Assembly (NCBI GenBank): GCA_010435995.1
Contig: JAAGNR010000022.1
Span: 1-64,000 of the forward strand
Reading direction: 5' to 3'
DNA length: 64,000 nt
From: Ferrovum sp.
Lineage (GTDB): Bacteria > Pseudomonadota > Gammaproteobacteria > Burkholderiales > Ferrovaceae
The stretch's first letter is position 1. The number at the start of each line of letters is the position of its first letter. The position numbers and the translations under genes are program-made. Positions 19,102 through 27,919 of this stretch are shown one piece after another. The notes beneath the pieces are model-generated. The model was not told the origin of the DNA. It saw nothing but the letters and a program-made list of their open reading frames with translations, and made no database searches.

Positions 19102-19595
19102 TTTTTATAATCATCCTTGCCAGTCAGCTTCTCATATTCACTCTTGCGAGTCTCTTCCAAATACCAATCCTTGACATGAAGACTGGCGAGATATTTTGCT
19201 AAAGTTCGACGCTCTTCTTCTGGAAGACTGGCAAAAGAGGGCATTCGGTATTCTGGTTTGAGTCGGCTGGGCAAAATGGATTGAGGAGCAGGGGATGAAA
19301 GGTAGGCATAGAGCCATGCTTCTGTACGCAAATCTCCCATGCCATCCAAGGACGGTGAAGGAACGGACTGCATGATGTTTCTCACCGACCATAAGGAATG
19401 GCATTGTCGACAATCATTCTCACGCACCAGATCGGATCCATGCCGTGCCAATTCAGGGCTTGCGGTAGTATAAAAAGGGATACCCTTATCTGCCGCAGGT
19501 CCCGTTGTTGGCCTTGAAAACAGTTGGTTTTGCACTACAGCCGCAATTGCCATCAAACCGATAATACCCAGTACGACCTTTTCCCCTCGCTTCAT
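19098..19595 (-). CDS. Membrane-anchored monoheme cytochrome c
   Basis: 165 aa; N-terminal TM, single CRQCH, distal YRMPSFASL Met ligand candidate. Confidence 0.88.
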   Translation of the reverse strand: MKRGEKVVLGIIGLMAIAAVVQNQLFSRPTTGPAADKGIPFYTTASPELARHGSDLVRENDCRQCHSLWSVRNIMQSVPSPSLDGMGDLRTEAWLYAYLSSPAPQSILPSRLKPEYRMPSFASLPEEERRTLAKYLASLHVKDWYLEETRKSEYEKLTGKDDYKK

Positions 19596-19909
19596 GTGGA
19601 TTTCGCTACCTGCTCGGCCTTTTGTGCAAGCAATTCACTGCGACGAGCTTCCTGCTTAGCTAGGACCTCGCGGCTTTTAGCATATTCTTCAGGGAGCATC
19701 TTATCTTTATCTTTTTCACTGAACACCAGATATTTGATATCTTCATCAAATTGCTCGTTCTTGGCCCCCCAGCGGATACCATAAATGCTCGCGCCGATAA
19801 TCAATCCGCCAACGATGAGCCATAGATAGATGGTCCAACCATCCGGTAAAGTCTCTATAAAATTTCCCATGCCATTTTCCTCGATATCATCGTAAAAGGA
19901 TTTTACCAC
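19592..19909 (-). CDS. CcoS-like oxidase assembly/small membrane protein
   Basis: 105 aa; TM followed by YGIRWGAKNEQFDEDIKYLVFSEKDKDKM, resembling CcoS (WAVxxGQFDDLxxxxxxxLFDDD); C-terminal coiled extension. Confidence 0.6.
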   Translation of the reverse strand: MVKSFYDDIEENGMGNFIETLPDGWTIYLWLIVGGLIIGASIYGIRWGAKNEQFDEDIKYLVFSEKDKDKMLPEEYAKSREVLAKQEARRSELLAQKAEQVAKST

Positions 19910-19997
19910 CGTACCCGTATTGGAAGCATATTAACAGGAAACGTTCCCCTTTCAGGGCGTAACATGATCAAATATCCCCCTGCCCGCCAGATATAGA

Positions 19998-20270
19998 CTA
20001 AAACAAATAGCCCGAGAGCATTTGCGTTGCTCCAAATATCACAGCCACAACCACACCCAATATGATGGCGATGAACATCAGCATTTCACCCACGCGCATT
20101 TTTTCTGGAGCATAGCGTCCCTTCATCAGGGCATAAATAATCCCAGAAAATACTCCGATTCCAATCATCAGGAAAATAAAAATCATGACACTGAAGCGCT
20201 GACTACGCATTCCTTCAATGCTCATATCTACATGCCCAGCTCCAAGGGCAATCATCACATCAGACATCAT
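19998..20270 (-). CDS. Small two-TM membrane protein, unknown
   Basis: 90 aa; two hydrophobic stretches; in oxidase operon. Confidence 0.6.
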   Translation of the reverse strand: MMSDVMIALGAGHVDMSIEGMRSQRFSVMIFIFLMIGIGVFSGIIYALMKGRYAPEKMRVGEMLMFIAIILGVVVAVIFGATQMLSGYLF

Positions 20271-20299
20271 GGTTACAGCCTCAACAGACGAATCGTTCT

Positions 20300-20332
20300 A
20301 AAAAAAAGTGCCATACCGCAATGGTATGGCAC
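20300..20332 (-). terminator. Intra-locus Rho-independent terminator
   Basis: Perfect 10-bp stem GTGCCATACC/GGTATGGCAC with 5-nt loop, followed on the minus strand by a run of T. Confidence 0.85.
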
Positions 20333-20389
20333 TATGACAGTATATTTTTTTCAACGTTCTATTTCATTCACACAAACGTACCGATTTCA

Positions 20390-20497
20390 TTATTTTTTGT
20401 CGAAGTTGTCCACAAAAAAACTGTAGAGAAAAGGAGCAATGAAAGCAATACTGATGGGCAATGCGATTGCCAGTGGGCCGTAATCTAAATCGATCAT
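20390..20497 (-). CDS. 35-aa membrane microprotein (CcoQ-like position)
   Basis: Manual translation MIDLDYGPLAIALPISIAFIAPFLYSFFVDNFDKK*; GGAG RBS upstream; below length cut-off of the ORF track. Confidence 0.6.
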   Translation of the reverse strand: MIDLDYGPLAIALPISIAFIAPFLYSFFVDNFDKK

Positions 20498-20528
20498 TCG
20501 TAAATACTCCTTAGTTAGGTTTCACTAG

Positions 20529-21146
20529 TCAATGATCGTGCTTTGGCTGCCAACTGGTGGGAGGCAGACGCTTAATCATGATAAACACGGACAAGAAGAA
20601 ATAACTCAGATAGAACAAGTCAATGGTATAGCCCTTGTCCCACCAGGGTTGCTGGCGAATGCGTGACCCATCTGCACGATAATTGCCCTCGAAATTGGCG
20701 GTAACGACTTTGTCTCCCACCACTTCGAAATCATGCATATGGGCACCTTTGGATTCTAGTGCCTTGATTTGAGGAGCTACGATCCGCAAATCATCCATGG
20801 TCAGTGGGTGACGCTCCAACAATGCATCATTGGGTGTTCCCTTGTTCATGGCCACAATCCGCGCCATCGCTTCCTTGTCATCCTTGGCAGCCAGGACTTC
20901 AGGCTTATCCATGGAATTGACGTAGGGTTCATACAGCGCTGCCGTAGGTCTTTGCCCCCACAATGGGAAAGTAATGGCAAAGGCAGTTACCACCGTCAAT
21001 CCCACCAACCAGACAACGGGAGCAGGAACAGGGTTGTTATCTTCATGTACCCCACCCAGATTATCATTCTCCCAGAGGACTTCATCCTTGCGTACTTTCT
21101 CTTCATCAGACAGTGTACGAAGGGGTGAATCAAATGACCAACTCAT
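20529..21146 (-). CDS. CcoP-like subunit lacking heme c motifs
   Basis: 205 aa; HEDNNPVPAPVVWLVGLTVVTAFAITFPLWGQRP typical of the FixP/CcoP N-terminus; no CxxCH; second TM at C-terminus. Confidence 0.78.
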   Translation of the reverse strand: MSWSFDSPLRTLSDEEKVRKDEVLWENDNLGGVHEDNNPVPAPVVWLVGLTVVTAFAITFPLWGQRPTAALYEPYVNSMDKPEVLAAKDDKEAMARIVAMNKGTPNDALLERHPLTMDDLRIVAPQIKALESKGAHMHDFEVVGDKVVTANFEGNYRADGSRIRQQPWWDKGYTIDLFYLSYFFLSVFIMIKRLPPTSWQPKHDH

Positions 21147-21213
21147 AGTGACCTCCTTTTGTAATCACCTGCTGCGAGTGATCGCGGCAGGTGCTTTTAT
21201 GACGCATTATGGA

Positions 21214-22173
21214 TTATTTGAGTGACAGAACGAAATCGATCAAAGCTCTGGCATCAGAATTGCTCGCGTACATGGGGACTTCAGGCGCTGTAATCCGCTT
21301 TCCTTCCACATACTCGTTGTATTCTGCACGCCATTGATCAAAGTTGATCTTTTGACCCTTAGCATCCACAGGGCCCCACAGATAGTCAAAGCGAGGCATG
21401 ATGGAGTGCGGCTGAACCAAACGTGGATTGAAGAAGTGCAGCATCATCCATTCACGAGAGGAATTCCGCGATCCCACATGAAGAATATCTGGAGCTTTAC
21501 GATCAGAGCCAAACGCTGTGGGTGATTCCCCATTAAAGTCGCCCAGCATAGGAGGCGCACCAAACACTTGCCAATCCTGGGTTTCTTCTGGCAGAAGTGT
21601 ATGGCACCACCAGCATCCTTCACGCACGAAAATGGATTTTCCATAAGAAGCATGGTAGGTATTCTCATCACCTGCCGCCTTCACTACTTCATCTGGAGTC
21701 CATCCCTTCGTTGCCGAAGCGTTTTCAATGTAGAACTGCTTGGTCCCATCACCTTGTGGCTCAGAATTCAGCACAAACACTGCGCCTTGTGCCTTGCTGG
21801 CTTCGCCAATCCGACCCTTGTCTTGGCTCAACTGTTCAACGATTTGCCCCAGGTTATCCGGATGATCCACCCCGTTAGGAAGTGGCGTGCCTGCAGGGTA
21901 AACATAGGCGGTGACTGGATTGGTCATGGGTTGCCCAGTTTTTGGATCCACCTTGAGGGTAACCCGAACTGGACGATTATCACCGCGCAGAAATGGGTCG
22001 GCCAAACTGAAACCCGACTCATGTCCTGCCCATAGCTGCTTATCCAGCGCCATCTCTGTAGCGTTCACATTTCTCAAATCGAAGCTGGGCATGAACAGGG
22101 TAATTGTCATGGAACCACCCAGAGCCAACCCAAAAAACCGCGCTCCGATCTTGTACTCTCTAAAATTGACCAT
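21214..22173 (-). CDS. ccoO: C-family oxidase CcoO-like monoheme cytochrome c subunit
   Basis: 319 aa; N-terminal TM; EGCWWCHTLLPEETQDW heme c site; immediately downstream of ccoN. Confidence 0.88.
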   Translation of the reverse strand: MVNFREYKIGARFFGLALGGSMTITLFMPSFDLRNVNATEMALDKQLWAGHESGFSLADPFLRGDNRPVRVTLKVDPKTGQPMTNPVTAYVYPAGTPLPNGVDHPDNLGQIVEQLSQDKGRIGEASKAQGAVFVLNSEPQGDGTKQFYIENASATKGWTPDEVVKAAGDENTYHASYGKSIFVREGCWWCHTLLPEETQDWQVFGAPPMLGDFNGESPTAFGSDRKAPDILHVGSRNSSREWMMLHFFNPRLVQPHSIMPRFDYLWGPVDAKGQKINFDQWRAEYNEYVEGKRITAPEVPMYASNSDARALIDFVLSLK

Positions 22174-22207
22174 TTGATTTCTCCTCTAAATCAGATCGGT
22201 GAGCAAA

Positions 22208-23614
22208 TTAGCGCTCGTAGGCCAGCTCGTGTGCCATGCGACCTTCTGGAATGACTGTTCCTGCGCGTGCCGTCATCCACATGTTGTAGAGCCAGAAGCA
22301 GTTTCCAGTAAACACCAAGGAACCACCAATCCAGCGTGCAATCATGTAGGGATGCTCTGCCATCACCACATCGATATAAGGCACTTCATAAATCTTTCCT
22401 GCGCCTTGAATCAGACCGGCAATAGTCATGGAAACCCAGTAGGTAGTAAAGCCAATCAAGAGGAACCAGAAATGGAGATTACCCAAGGTCAACGAATACA
22501 ACTTACGCTTCAGCAAAGTTTGCAATCCCAGGTATACGGCGGCCGCTTCCAGGAATGTGGAGAACCCCAGCAACGCCAAGTGTGCGTGAGCTACGATCCA
22601 GCCCGTACCATGGATATACCAGTTGATAGCGCGTGTTTGCTGGAAACCACCTTGCATGTTCAGCGGAATGGCCATCAAGCAACCCGTTACGGTGAAGCGG
22701 ATTTCAAGGTTTTCCACAAACATGTTCCATTTGCCTTGCATGGTCAACAGAATGTTGGACACGAAAGCAACGGCGGGTACCAGAATCAGCACACCTTCCA
22801 CAGAGGCGAAGGATTTGAGCCACTCAGGCAAAGGAGCAGACATCAAATGATGAGCAGCGGGTGTGGAGTAAAACACCACGACGGACCAGAAATGCAAGTG
22901 CCCGATGCGGTGGGAGTACAGTGGGTTACCGGAAACTTTAGGAATGGTGTAGTAAGCAATAGCTGCAGCCACTGGCGTAATCCACAAACCCAACACATTA
23001 TGAGCAAACCACCAGGTCAGATAGGCTTCTGTCAGTCCGGTCAGATGGAAAAACTCTGGCAGATTTCCGACGATGAACACGATGCTGACCATGAATACGG
23101 CCGTACCGAAAAACCAGTTGGTGGTGTAGATCCCCTGAGTTTTACGATGAATAATCGTCATCCAGACATTGATCCCAAGGGGAATGGTCATGAATGTGGC
23201 GATATACAGATCGATGAACCAAGGAAAGTCTGAGTACTCACGACCAGAAGTCATCCCGGACCAGAGCAACGTCAACCCCAGAGACAGACCCACATTCCAG
23301 AGGAACGCGTTCCAGATCCCGAGTTTTTCCGACCACAACTTGGTGTTACCCAAAGCGGGGGTCATATACATCATGGCCATGGCAAACGCCATTGAAATCC
23401 AGCCAAAAATCACTGCATGAACGTGTACTTGGCGCATATGACCAAAGGACACAAACTCCAGACCTGTTACAAAATCAGGAAATGCCAGTTTGCTGGCGTT
23501 GAATGCGCCCAAACCAGTTCCGATCACAAACCATACAATTGCAGAGAAGCCAAAGTAAACGGCGGCGGCTCCCTGCGGTATATCTTCGCTTTTTGCAAAT
23601 AGGTACTTGAACAT
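22208..23614 (-). CDS. ccoN: C-family (cbb3-like) heme-copper oxidase subunit I
   Basis: VHVHAVIFGW, WWFAHNVLGLW, HFWSVVVFYSTPAAHHL, IVAHAHLALLGF; start set at MFKYLFAK with AGGGGGG RBS (ORF track begins at 23644). Confidence 0.93.
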   Translation of the reverse strand: MFKYLFAKSEDIPQGAAAVYFGFSAIVWFVIGTGLGAFNASKLAFPDFVTGLEFVSFGHMRQVHVHAVIFGWISMAFAMAMMYMTPALGNTKLWSEKLGIWNAFLWNVGLSLGLTLLWSGMTSGREYSDFPWFIDLYIATFMTIPLGINVWMTIIHRKTQGIYTTNWFFGTAVFMVSIVFIVGNLPEFFHLTGLTEAYLTWWFAHNVLGLWITPVAAAIAYYTIPKVSGNPLYSHRIGHLHFWSVVVFYSTPAAHHLMSAPLPEWLKSFASVEGVLILVPAVAFVSNILLTMQGKWNMFVENLEIRFTVTGCLMAIPLNMQGGFQQTRAINWYIHGTGWIVAHAHLALLGFSTFLEAAAVYLGLQTLLKRKLYSLTLGNLHFWFLLIGFTTYWVSMTIAGLIQGAGKIYEVPYIDVVMAEHPYMIARWIGGSLVFTGNCFWLYNMWMTARAGTVIPEGRMAHELAYER

Positions 23615-23677
23615 CTTGAACCCCCCTGTTATATCTAAAACCAAAAGACTGTTGAGCGAATATTGTTATTAGAATGA

Positions 23678-23782
23678 TTAATGATGGCCTTGACGCTTGC
23701 GCGGCATCAGCACATACCAAGATAGAAGCATGCTGGAAAAACCCAGAGATATCCCCAGTACTGCTGCAATCGTATTTAGCAT
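23678..23782 (-). CDS. 34-aa membrane microprotein upstream of ccoN
   Basis: Manual translation MLNTIAAVLGISLGFSSMLLSWYVLMPRKRQGHH*; GGAG RBS 4-8 nt upstream. Confidence 0.6.
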   Translation of the reverse strand: MLNTIAAVLGISLGFSSMLLSWYVLMPRKRQGHH

Positions 23783-23832
23783 TTACGTCTCCTTATCCTT
23801 AGATTTTCTGCGCGGTAATCGTTAGTGCAGGC

Positions 23833-24108
23833 TTATGCTGCATTTTCAATGGCGTAATGCCGTTGAAATGCAATAGCCAGAATACCGATATAGGCAAAGC
23901 CGAATACCAGCATACACCAGTCAATAAACCCGGTGAATGTATGAGGATCGTAGGCCTGACCATTCCAGCCACCCCAGTCACCGAAGTCGCCGCGTCCCAG
24001 AAAGCACATCAGGGCTGCCCCAAACACACTCCCATTACCCATTCCGGTCAGCATACCTCCAACGATCATGACCCAGAATCCGCGTGAAATGATGGATTTT
24101 TTTTGCAT
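23833..24108 (-). CDS. Small two-TM membrane protein, unknown
   Basis: 91 aa; first gene of the minus-strand oxidase operon. Confidence 0.6.
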   Translation of the reverse strand: MQKKSIISRGFWVMIVGGMLTGMGNGSVFGAALMCFLGRGDFGDWGGWNGQAYDPHTFTGFIDWCMLVFGFAYIGILAIAFQRHYAIENAA

Positions 24109-24297
24109 TCCCCCCCCCTTTATCTATCATGCTTCATTAAAATTAACGATATCAACAACATAAGGATATTTTTATTTTGTCGACTATCTTTTGCTTCGAC
24201 TTCATGAGTTGATACATCAGTGGACCCAACTTCTCATACGCCTTTATACCAGCATCCGGTGAGGTTTTCAACCTATTCCCCACCGGATTTTCAACAT

Positions 24298-25305
24298 TTA
24301 TGGCTTGATGACCTTGGTGCTTCGCAGCTTCGCTCGGACAATCAGAAATGCCATCACTGCGACGGATACGGTTACTCCAATATCAAAGGTTCCTGTCATG
24401 GGAAAATGGGGTGTTGGATAGGTTCCTGATATCCAGGTGTAGCGCTCGATCCAGGTCCCCGTCACGATGATACAGGCTATGGTAAATATGACTTTTGGGT
24501 TATGACGACTGAAAGGGAAGACCAGCGTGACGAACGGAATAATAAATTTCATGACGAAGAATGCCCAGAAAAGCGGACTGTAGTCACCGTACTGCATTTG
24601 ATAGATACGCCCTGTTTCTTCGGTGATATTTCCGTACCAGATGATCAGGTATTGCCCAAAGAAGGTGTAAATCCAGAGAATGGTGAAGCCCAGCATCATT
24701 TGTGCCAGGTAATTGAAAACCTGCAGGCGTATAGGCTGCTTGATCAATCCGGTACTTTGCAAGGTATACAGCAGTATCACAAATGAGGCGAGAAACATTC
24801 CTGACACACTGACGATATAGTTCACCGAGAACATTGAACTTTCCCAGTTTGGCAACAGTGTCATTTCAAAATCCCACGCCACCATGGTGCAGTAAAGCAC
24901 ATGAATAAAGGGAATGATTGATGCTAGAATTTTAAATCTTGCCATGTTTTCGGGAGATTGTTCAGAGGTTTTCTGCATTCTCACAAAGGCACCATACGCA
25001 ACCCCCACCACGATGATCCCGGCAATTTCTCTTACACGCAAGAATTTCAGGTTATTCCATTTGGGTAAATGTTCAAATGAGCCCACCCATGGAAACGTCA
25101 ATTCTCCACCGAAGAGCAGAATCAGAAGCAGTACAACGGCCAAGGGGTAAAGCGCAAAAAATGCCACGGCGATATGTCGAACTTCATAGCGCCACTTGGC
25201 ATTCACCAAGTGCAACAGGCAGGGTAACGCCACTCCGGCAAGACATAGATGGAGGACGATGAGAAAATCCACGGTCAAAACTGACCAACTGGCGAATGGA
25301 ATCAC
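24298..25305 (-). CDS. actF: Alternative complex III membrane subunit ActF
   Basis: 335 aa, about 10 TM; last gene of actABCDEF order. Confidence 0.85.
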   Translation of the reverse strand: MIPFASWSVLTVDFLIVLHLCLAGVALPCLLHLVNAKWRYEVRHIAVAFFALYPLAVVLLLILLFGGELTFPWVGSFEHLPKWNNLKFLRVREIAGIIVVGVAYGAFVRMQKTSEQSPENMARFKILASIIPFIHVLYCTMVAWDFEMTLLPNWESSMFSVNYIVSVSGMFLASFVILLYTLQSTGLIKQPIRLQVFNYLAQMMLGFTILWIYTFFGQYLIIWYGNITEETGRIYQMQYGDYSPLFWAFFVMKFIIPFVTLVFPFSRHNPKVIFTIACIIVTGTWIERYTWISGTYPTPHFPMTGTFDIGVTVSVAVMAFLIVRAKLRSTKVIKP

Positions 25306-25325
25306 GGGACAGCTCCTTTTTCAGC

Positions 25326-25874
25326 TTACTTATTCTCTGTGGTGGTGACTTCGCGTTTTTTAGCGGTAGGATCGGACAGCAGTCCATGGCGCACATAATT
25401 GACCACATCCCAACGCTCGGAAGGAGACATATCATTGCCATAGGATGGCATCAGTGCTCCACCAAAACTGATGTGTCCCCAGATATATCCTTCTGGAACT
25501 TCTTTTTGTACCCGTTCTGCCGTCAAATCAAAAGGGCGTACGATCAGCTTTTCTCCCACCAACCCATCTCCGGTCCCCGAATCTCCATGGCAGGGAACAC
25601 AGTAAATCTTGAACATTTCCCGCCCATTGGCCACGGATTTGGCTGTAGCTGGATTGGGGTTCGGCAAAGTCATGGCCGCGTCCCCGTCATGCACATAAGG
25701 CGTGGTTGGCGTTCCTGTCATGGGAACTGAGCGTTCAGGAAAGGGTCGTACAGAATCTGGGCCTTCCTGAGGTTTGACGCTGATCTGATTCGCCATGTCC
25801 TTACTCCATGGCCATGCCATTGCCAAAGAGGGAAGCAGAGCCAGAAGTGGTATCCAGCGAAGTGAGGATTTCAT
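25326..25874 (-). CDS. actE: Alternative complex III monoheme cytochrome c ActE
   Basis: 182 aa; signal peptide, YCVPCHGDSGTGDG, MPSYGNDMSP. Confidence 0.9.
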   Translation of the reverse strand: MKSSLRWIPLLALLPSLAMAWPWSKDMANQISVKPQEGPDSVRPFPERSVPMTGTPTTPYVHDGDAAMTLPNPNPATAKSVANGREMFKIYCVPCHGDSGTGDGLVGEKLIVRPFDLTAERVQKEVPEGYIWGHISFGGALMPSYGNDMSPSERWDVVNYVRHGLLSDPTAKKREVTTTENK

Positions 25875-26398
25875 CGTGCGTTATCTCCCATGATTTCGAG
25901 AGGCTTGTGACGGCCAAGAATTTCATTAATTTGCGGTAAAGATGCGGGATCGGTCTTGACCAATATGCCGATCTTATCTTCGGACACGCTGGCGTTATAC
26001 AGAGGACTCCGATTACCGGGTAGCTTCATGGCCACAAAAGTAGACAACACGGTCATCAGCACTCCCGAAAGAATGAAGAGCTCGTAGGTCAATACCATAT
26101 CAGGTGGGAAAGGAACTACGGGGCGACCTCCTCGTACCTGATAGATGAAACTGGCCTGGGCTGAGGCAATCAGCACCAACCCGGTGGTCGGCCCGAGCAA
26201 TACACCCAGCAGGGTAAACCACTGGATATATACGGGCCGAGGTCCCAGAAGCTCGCTCAGTTCCGGATGATCGATAGGCGATTTAATGATCACATCATCC
26301 ATCCTGAAACCTGAAATTCCTGATGATTTGAGATCTTTAAGGGCATTGGCCGCTTCATCCGGATCGGAATAAAGTGCCAGCGTATGTGTTTTTTTCAT
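25871..26398 (-). CDS. actD: Alternative complex III subunit ActD (DUF3341-like)
   Basis: 175 aa; ALYSDPDEAANALKDLKSSGISGFRMDDVIIKSP, two TM. Confidence 0.88.
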   Translation of the reverse strand: MKKTHTLALYSDPDEAANALKDLKSSGISGFRMDDVIIKSPIDHPELSELLGPRPVYIQWFTLLGVLLGPTTGLVLIASAQASFIYQVRGGRPVVPFPPDMVLTYELFILSGVLMTVLSTFVAMKLPGNRSPLYNASVSEDKIGILVKTDPASLPQINEILGRHKPLEIMGDNAR

Positions 26399-27867
26399 CA
26401 GATTTTCCCCCCATTCATTTCAGGTATGGCACCCAATGCAGTCTGATGCGCTGGTGCCTGAGCTCCGTGGAGTTTGTCATGCATGTTTTGCTCATGGACC
26501 ATTTCCTTGACTTCGTACATGGACACGCTGGGAAAGATCTTGCAGTAAAGCATAAATAGCATGGTGAACCAACCAAAACTACCGGCAACGATTCCCCACT
26601 GGACCCAGCTGGGCCACCATCCTGCAGTCCATGTCCATGGATAGTGAGATTTGGCGAAAGTGGGGGTAATGATCTGGAAGCGTTCCAGCCACATACCGAC
26701 ATTCAGGATCAGGGAAATTATGAGGAGAACTACATAATTCTGACGCACAAAGCGAATCAACAAAGTAAAAGGCATGACCATGGCGCAGAAAATCATTCCC
26801 CAGAATTGCAGCGCATAGTCCCCCGTAGCACGGTATACCAAATCCTGCCGCGCAACTTCATCACTGCCATACCAGGTCGTGGCATATTCGATCAGATCGA
26901 GATATGTCCACACCATGGCAATGGCGAAGGTCATTTTGATGAGCTTGTTGAGAATGGGTTGTGTCATATAGGCTTCAAAGCGAAACACATATCGCAACAC
27001 GATGAACAGCGTGATAATCCCAGAGCATCCCGAATACAAAGCACCCAGAACAAAGTAGGGAGGGAATGAGGTGACATGCCATCCGGGGTTTTGGGACACA
27101 GCAAAATCGGTGGACACGATGGAGTGGACGGACACTGCCAGAGGCATCAGAAAACATGCCATGGTCATATAGGCCACCTTGAAATTGCCCCACTGACGAT
27201 CCGTACCTTGCCACCCTAAGGACAGAAACTTATACAGGGCACGCCGTGCTCCCTTGGCATTATCGCGACAAATGGCCAAATCTGGAATCATCCCCATATA
27301 TAAGAATAGTAACGATGAAGTCAGATAGGTTCCAATGGCCGTGGCATCCCATACCAGAGGCGAAGTAAAGTTGGGCCATACCCAGCGCTCATTGGGATAG
27401 GCCACCACATAATAAAATTGCCATAAACGGCCCATGTGCACTAAGACGAACAATGCGGCCGTCATCAGCGTAAAGGTGGTCATGGCCTCAGAGTATCGGT
27501 ATATGGGTTTACGCCAATCAGCATGAATGATGTGCAGCAATGCCGACAGCAAAGTTCCGGAGTGTCCCATACCTATCCAGAAAATGAAGGTGGCAATATA
27601 CAGACCCCACACCTGCGGATTATTTAGATCAGAAACTCCCATCCCTGTCTGGTACTGATACACCTCGCAATAGACCCCAAATGAAAACAGGGCCAAGGCC
27701 GAAAAGAAGATAATCCAAAATGCAGGTCGCGGCTTTTCCAGACTGCGCAGCACATCTTTGTTGATCTGCGCCCAATTGACATCCTCTCCCAAATCTTTCT
27801 GTTTAGGAACAAACTTTCTTTCTATTTGCACATCCATCTGTGGATGGCTAGGTACAGTATGACTCAT
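26398..27867 (-). CDS. actC: Alternative complex III quinol-binding NrfD-like subunit ActC
   Basis: 489 aa, about 10 TM; FWIGMGHSGTLLSALLHIIHADWRKPIYRYSEAMT. Confidence 0.93.
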   Translation of the reverse strand: MSHTVPSHPQMDVQIERKFVPKQKDLGEDVNWAQINKDVLRSLEKPRPAFWIIFFSALALFSFGVYCEVYQYQTGMGVSDLNNPQVWGLYIATFIFWIGMGHSGTLLSALLHIIHADWRKPIYRYSEAMTTFTLMTAALFVLVHMGRLWQFYYVVAYPNERWVWPNFTSPLVWDATAIGTYLTSSLLFLYMGMIPDLAICRDNAKGARRALYKFLSLGWQGTDRQWGNFKVAYMTMACFLMPLAVSVHSIVSTDFAVSQNPGWHVTSFPPYFVLGALYSGCSGIITLFIVLRYVFRFEAYMTQPILNKLIKMTFAIAMVWTYLDLIEYATTWYGSDEVARQDLVYRATGDYALQFWGMIFCAMVMPFTLLIRFVRQNYVVLLIISLILNVGMWLERFQIITPTFAKSHYPWTWTAGWWPSWVQWGIVAGSFGWFTMLFMLYCKIFPSVSMYEVKEMVHEQNMHDKLHGAQAPAHQTALGAIPEMNGGKI

Positions 27868-27919
27868 GGTTAACTTTTCCCTGAATGGTGGTGATCGTCA
27901 ACGATTATTTTGGATCTCA

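Noticed and set aside
22199-23233. 344-aa plus-strand ORF antisense to ccoN
   Set aside because: Lies entirely within ccoN on the opposite strand; composition (His/Gln/Gly rich, no family motifs) indicates a shadow ORF.
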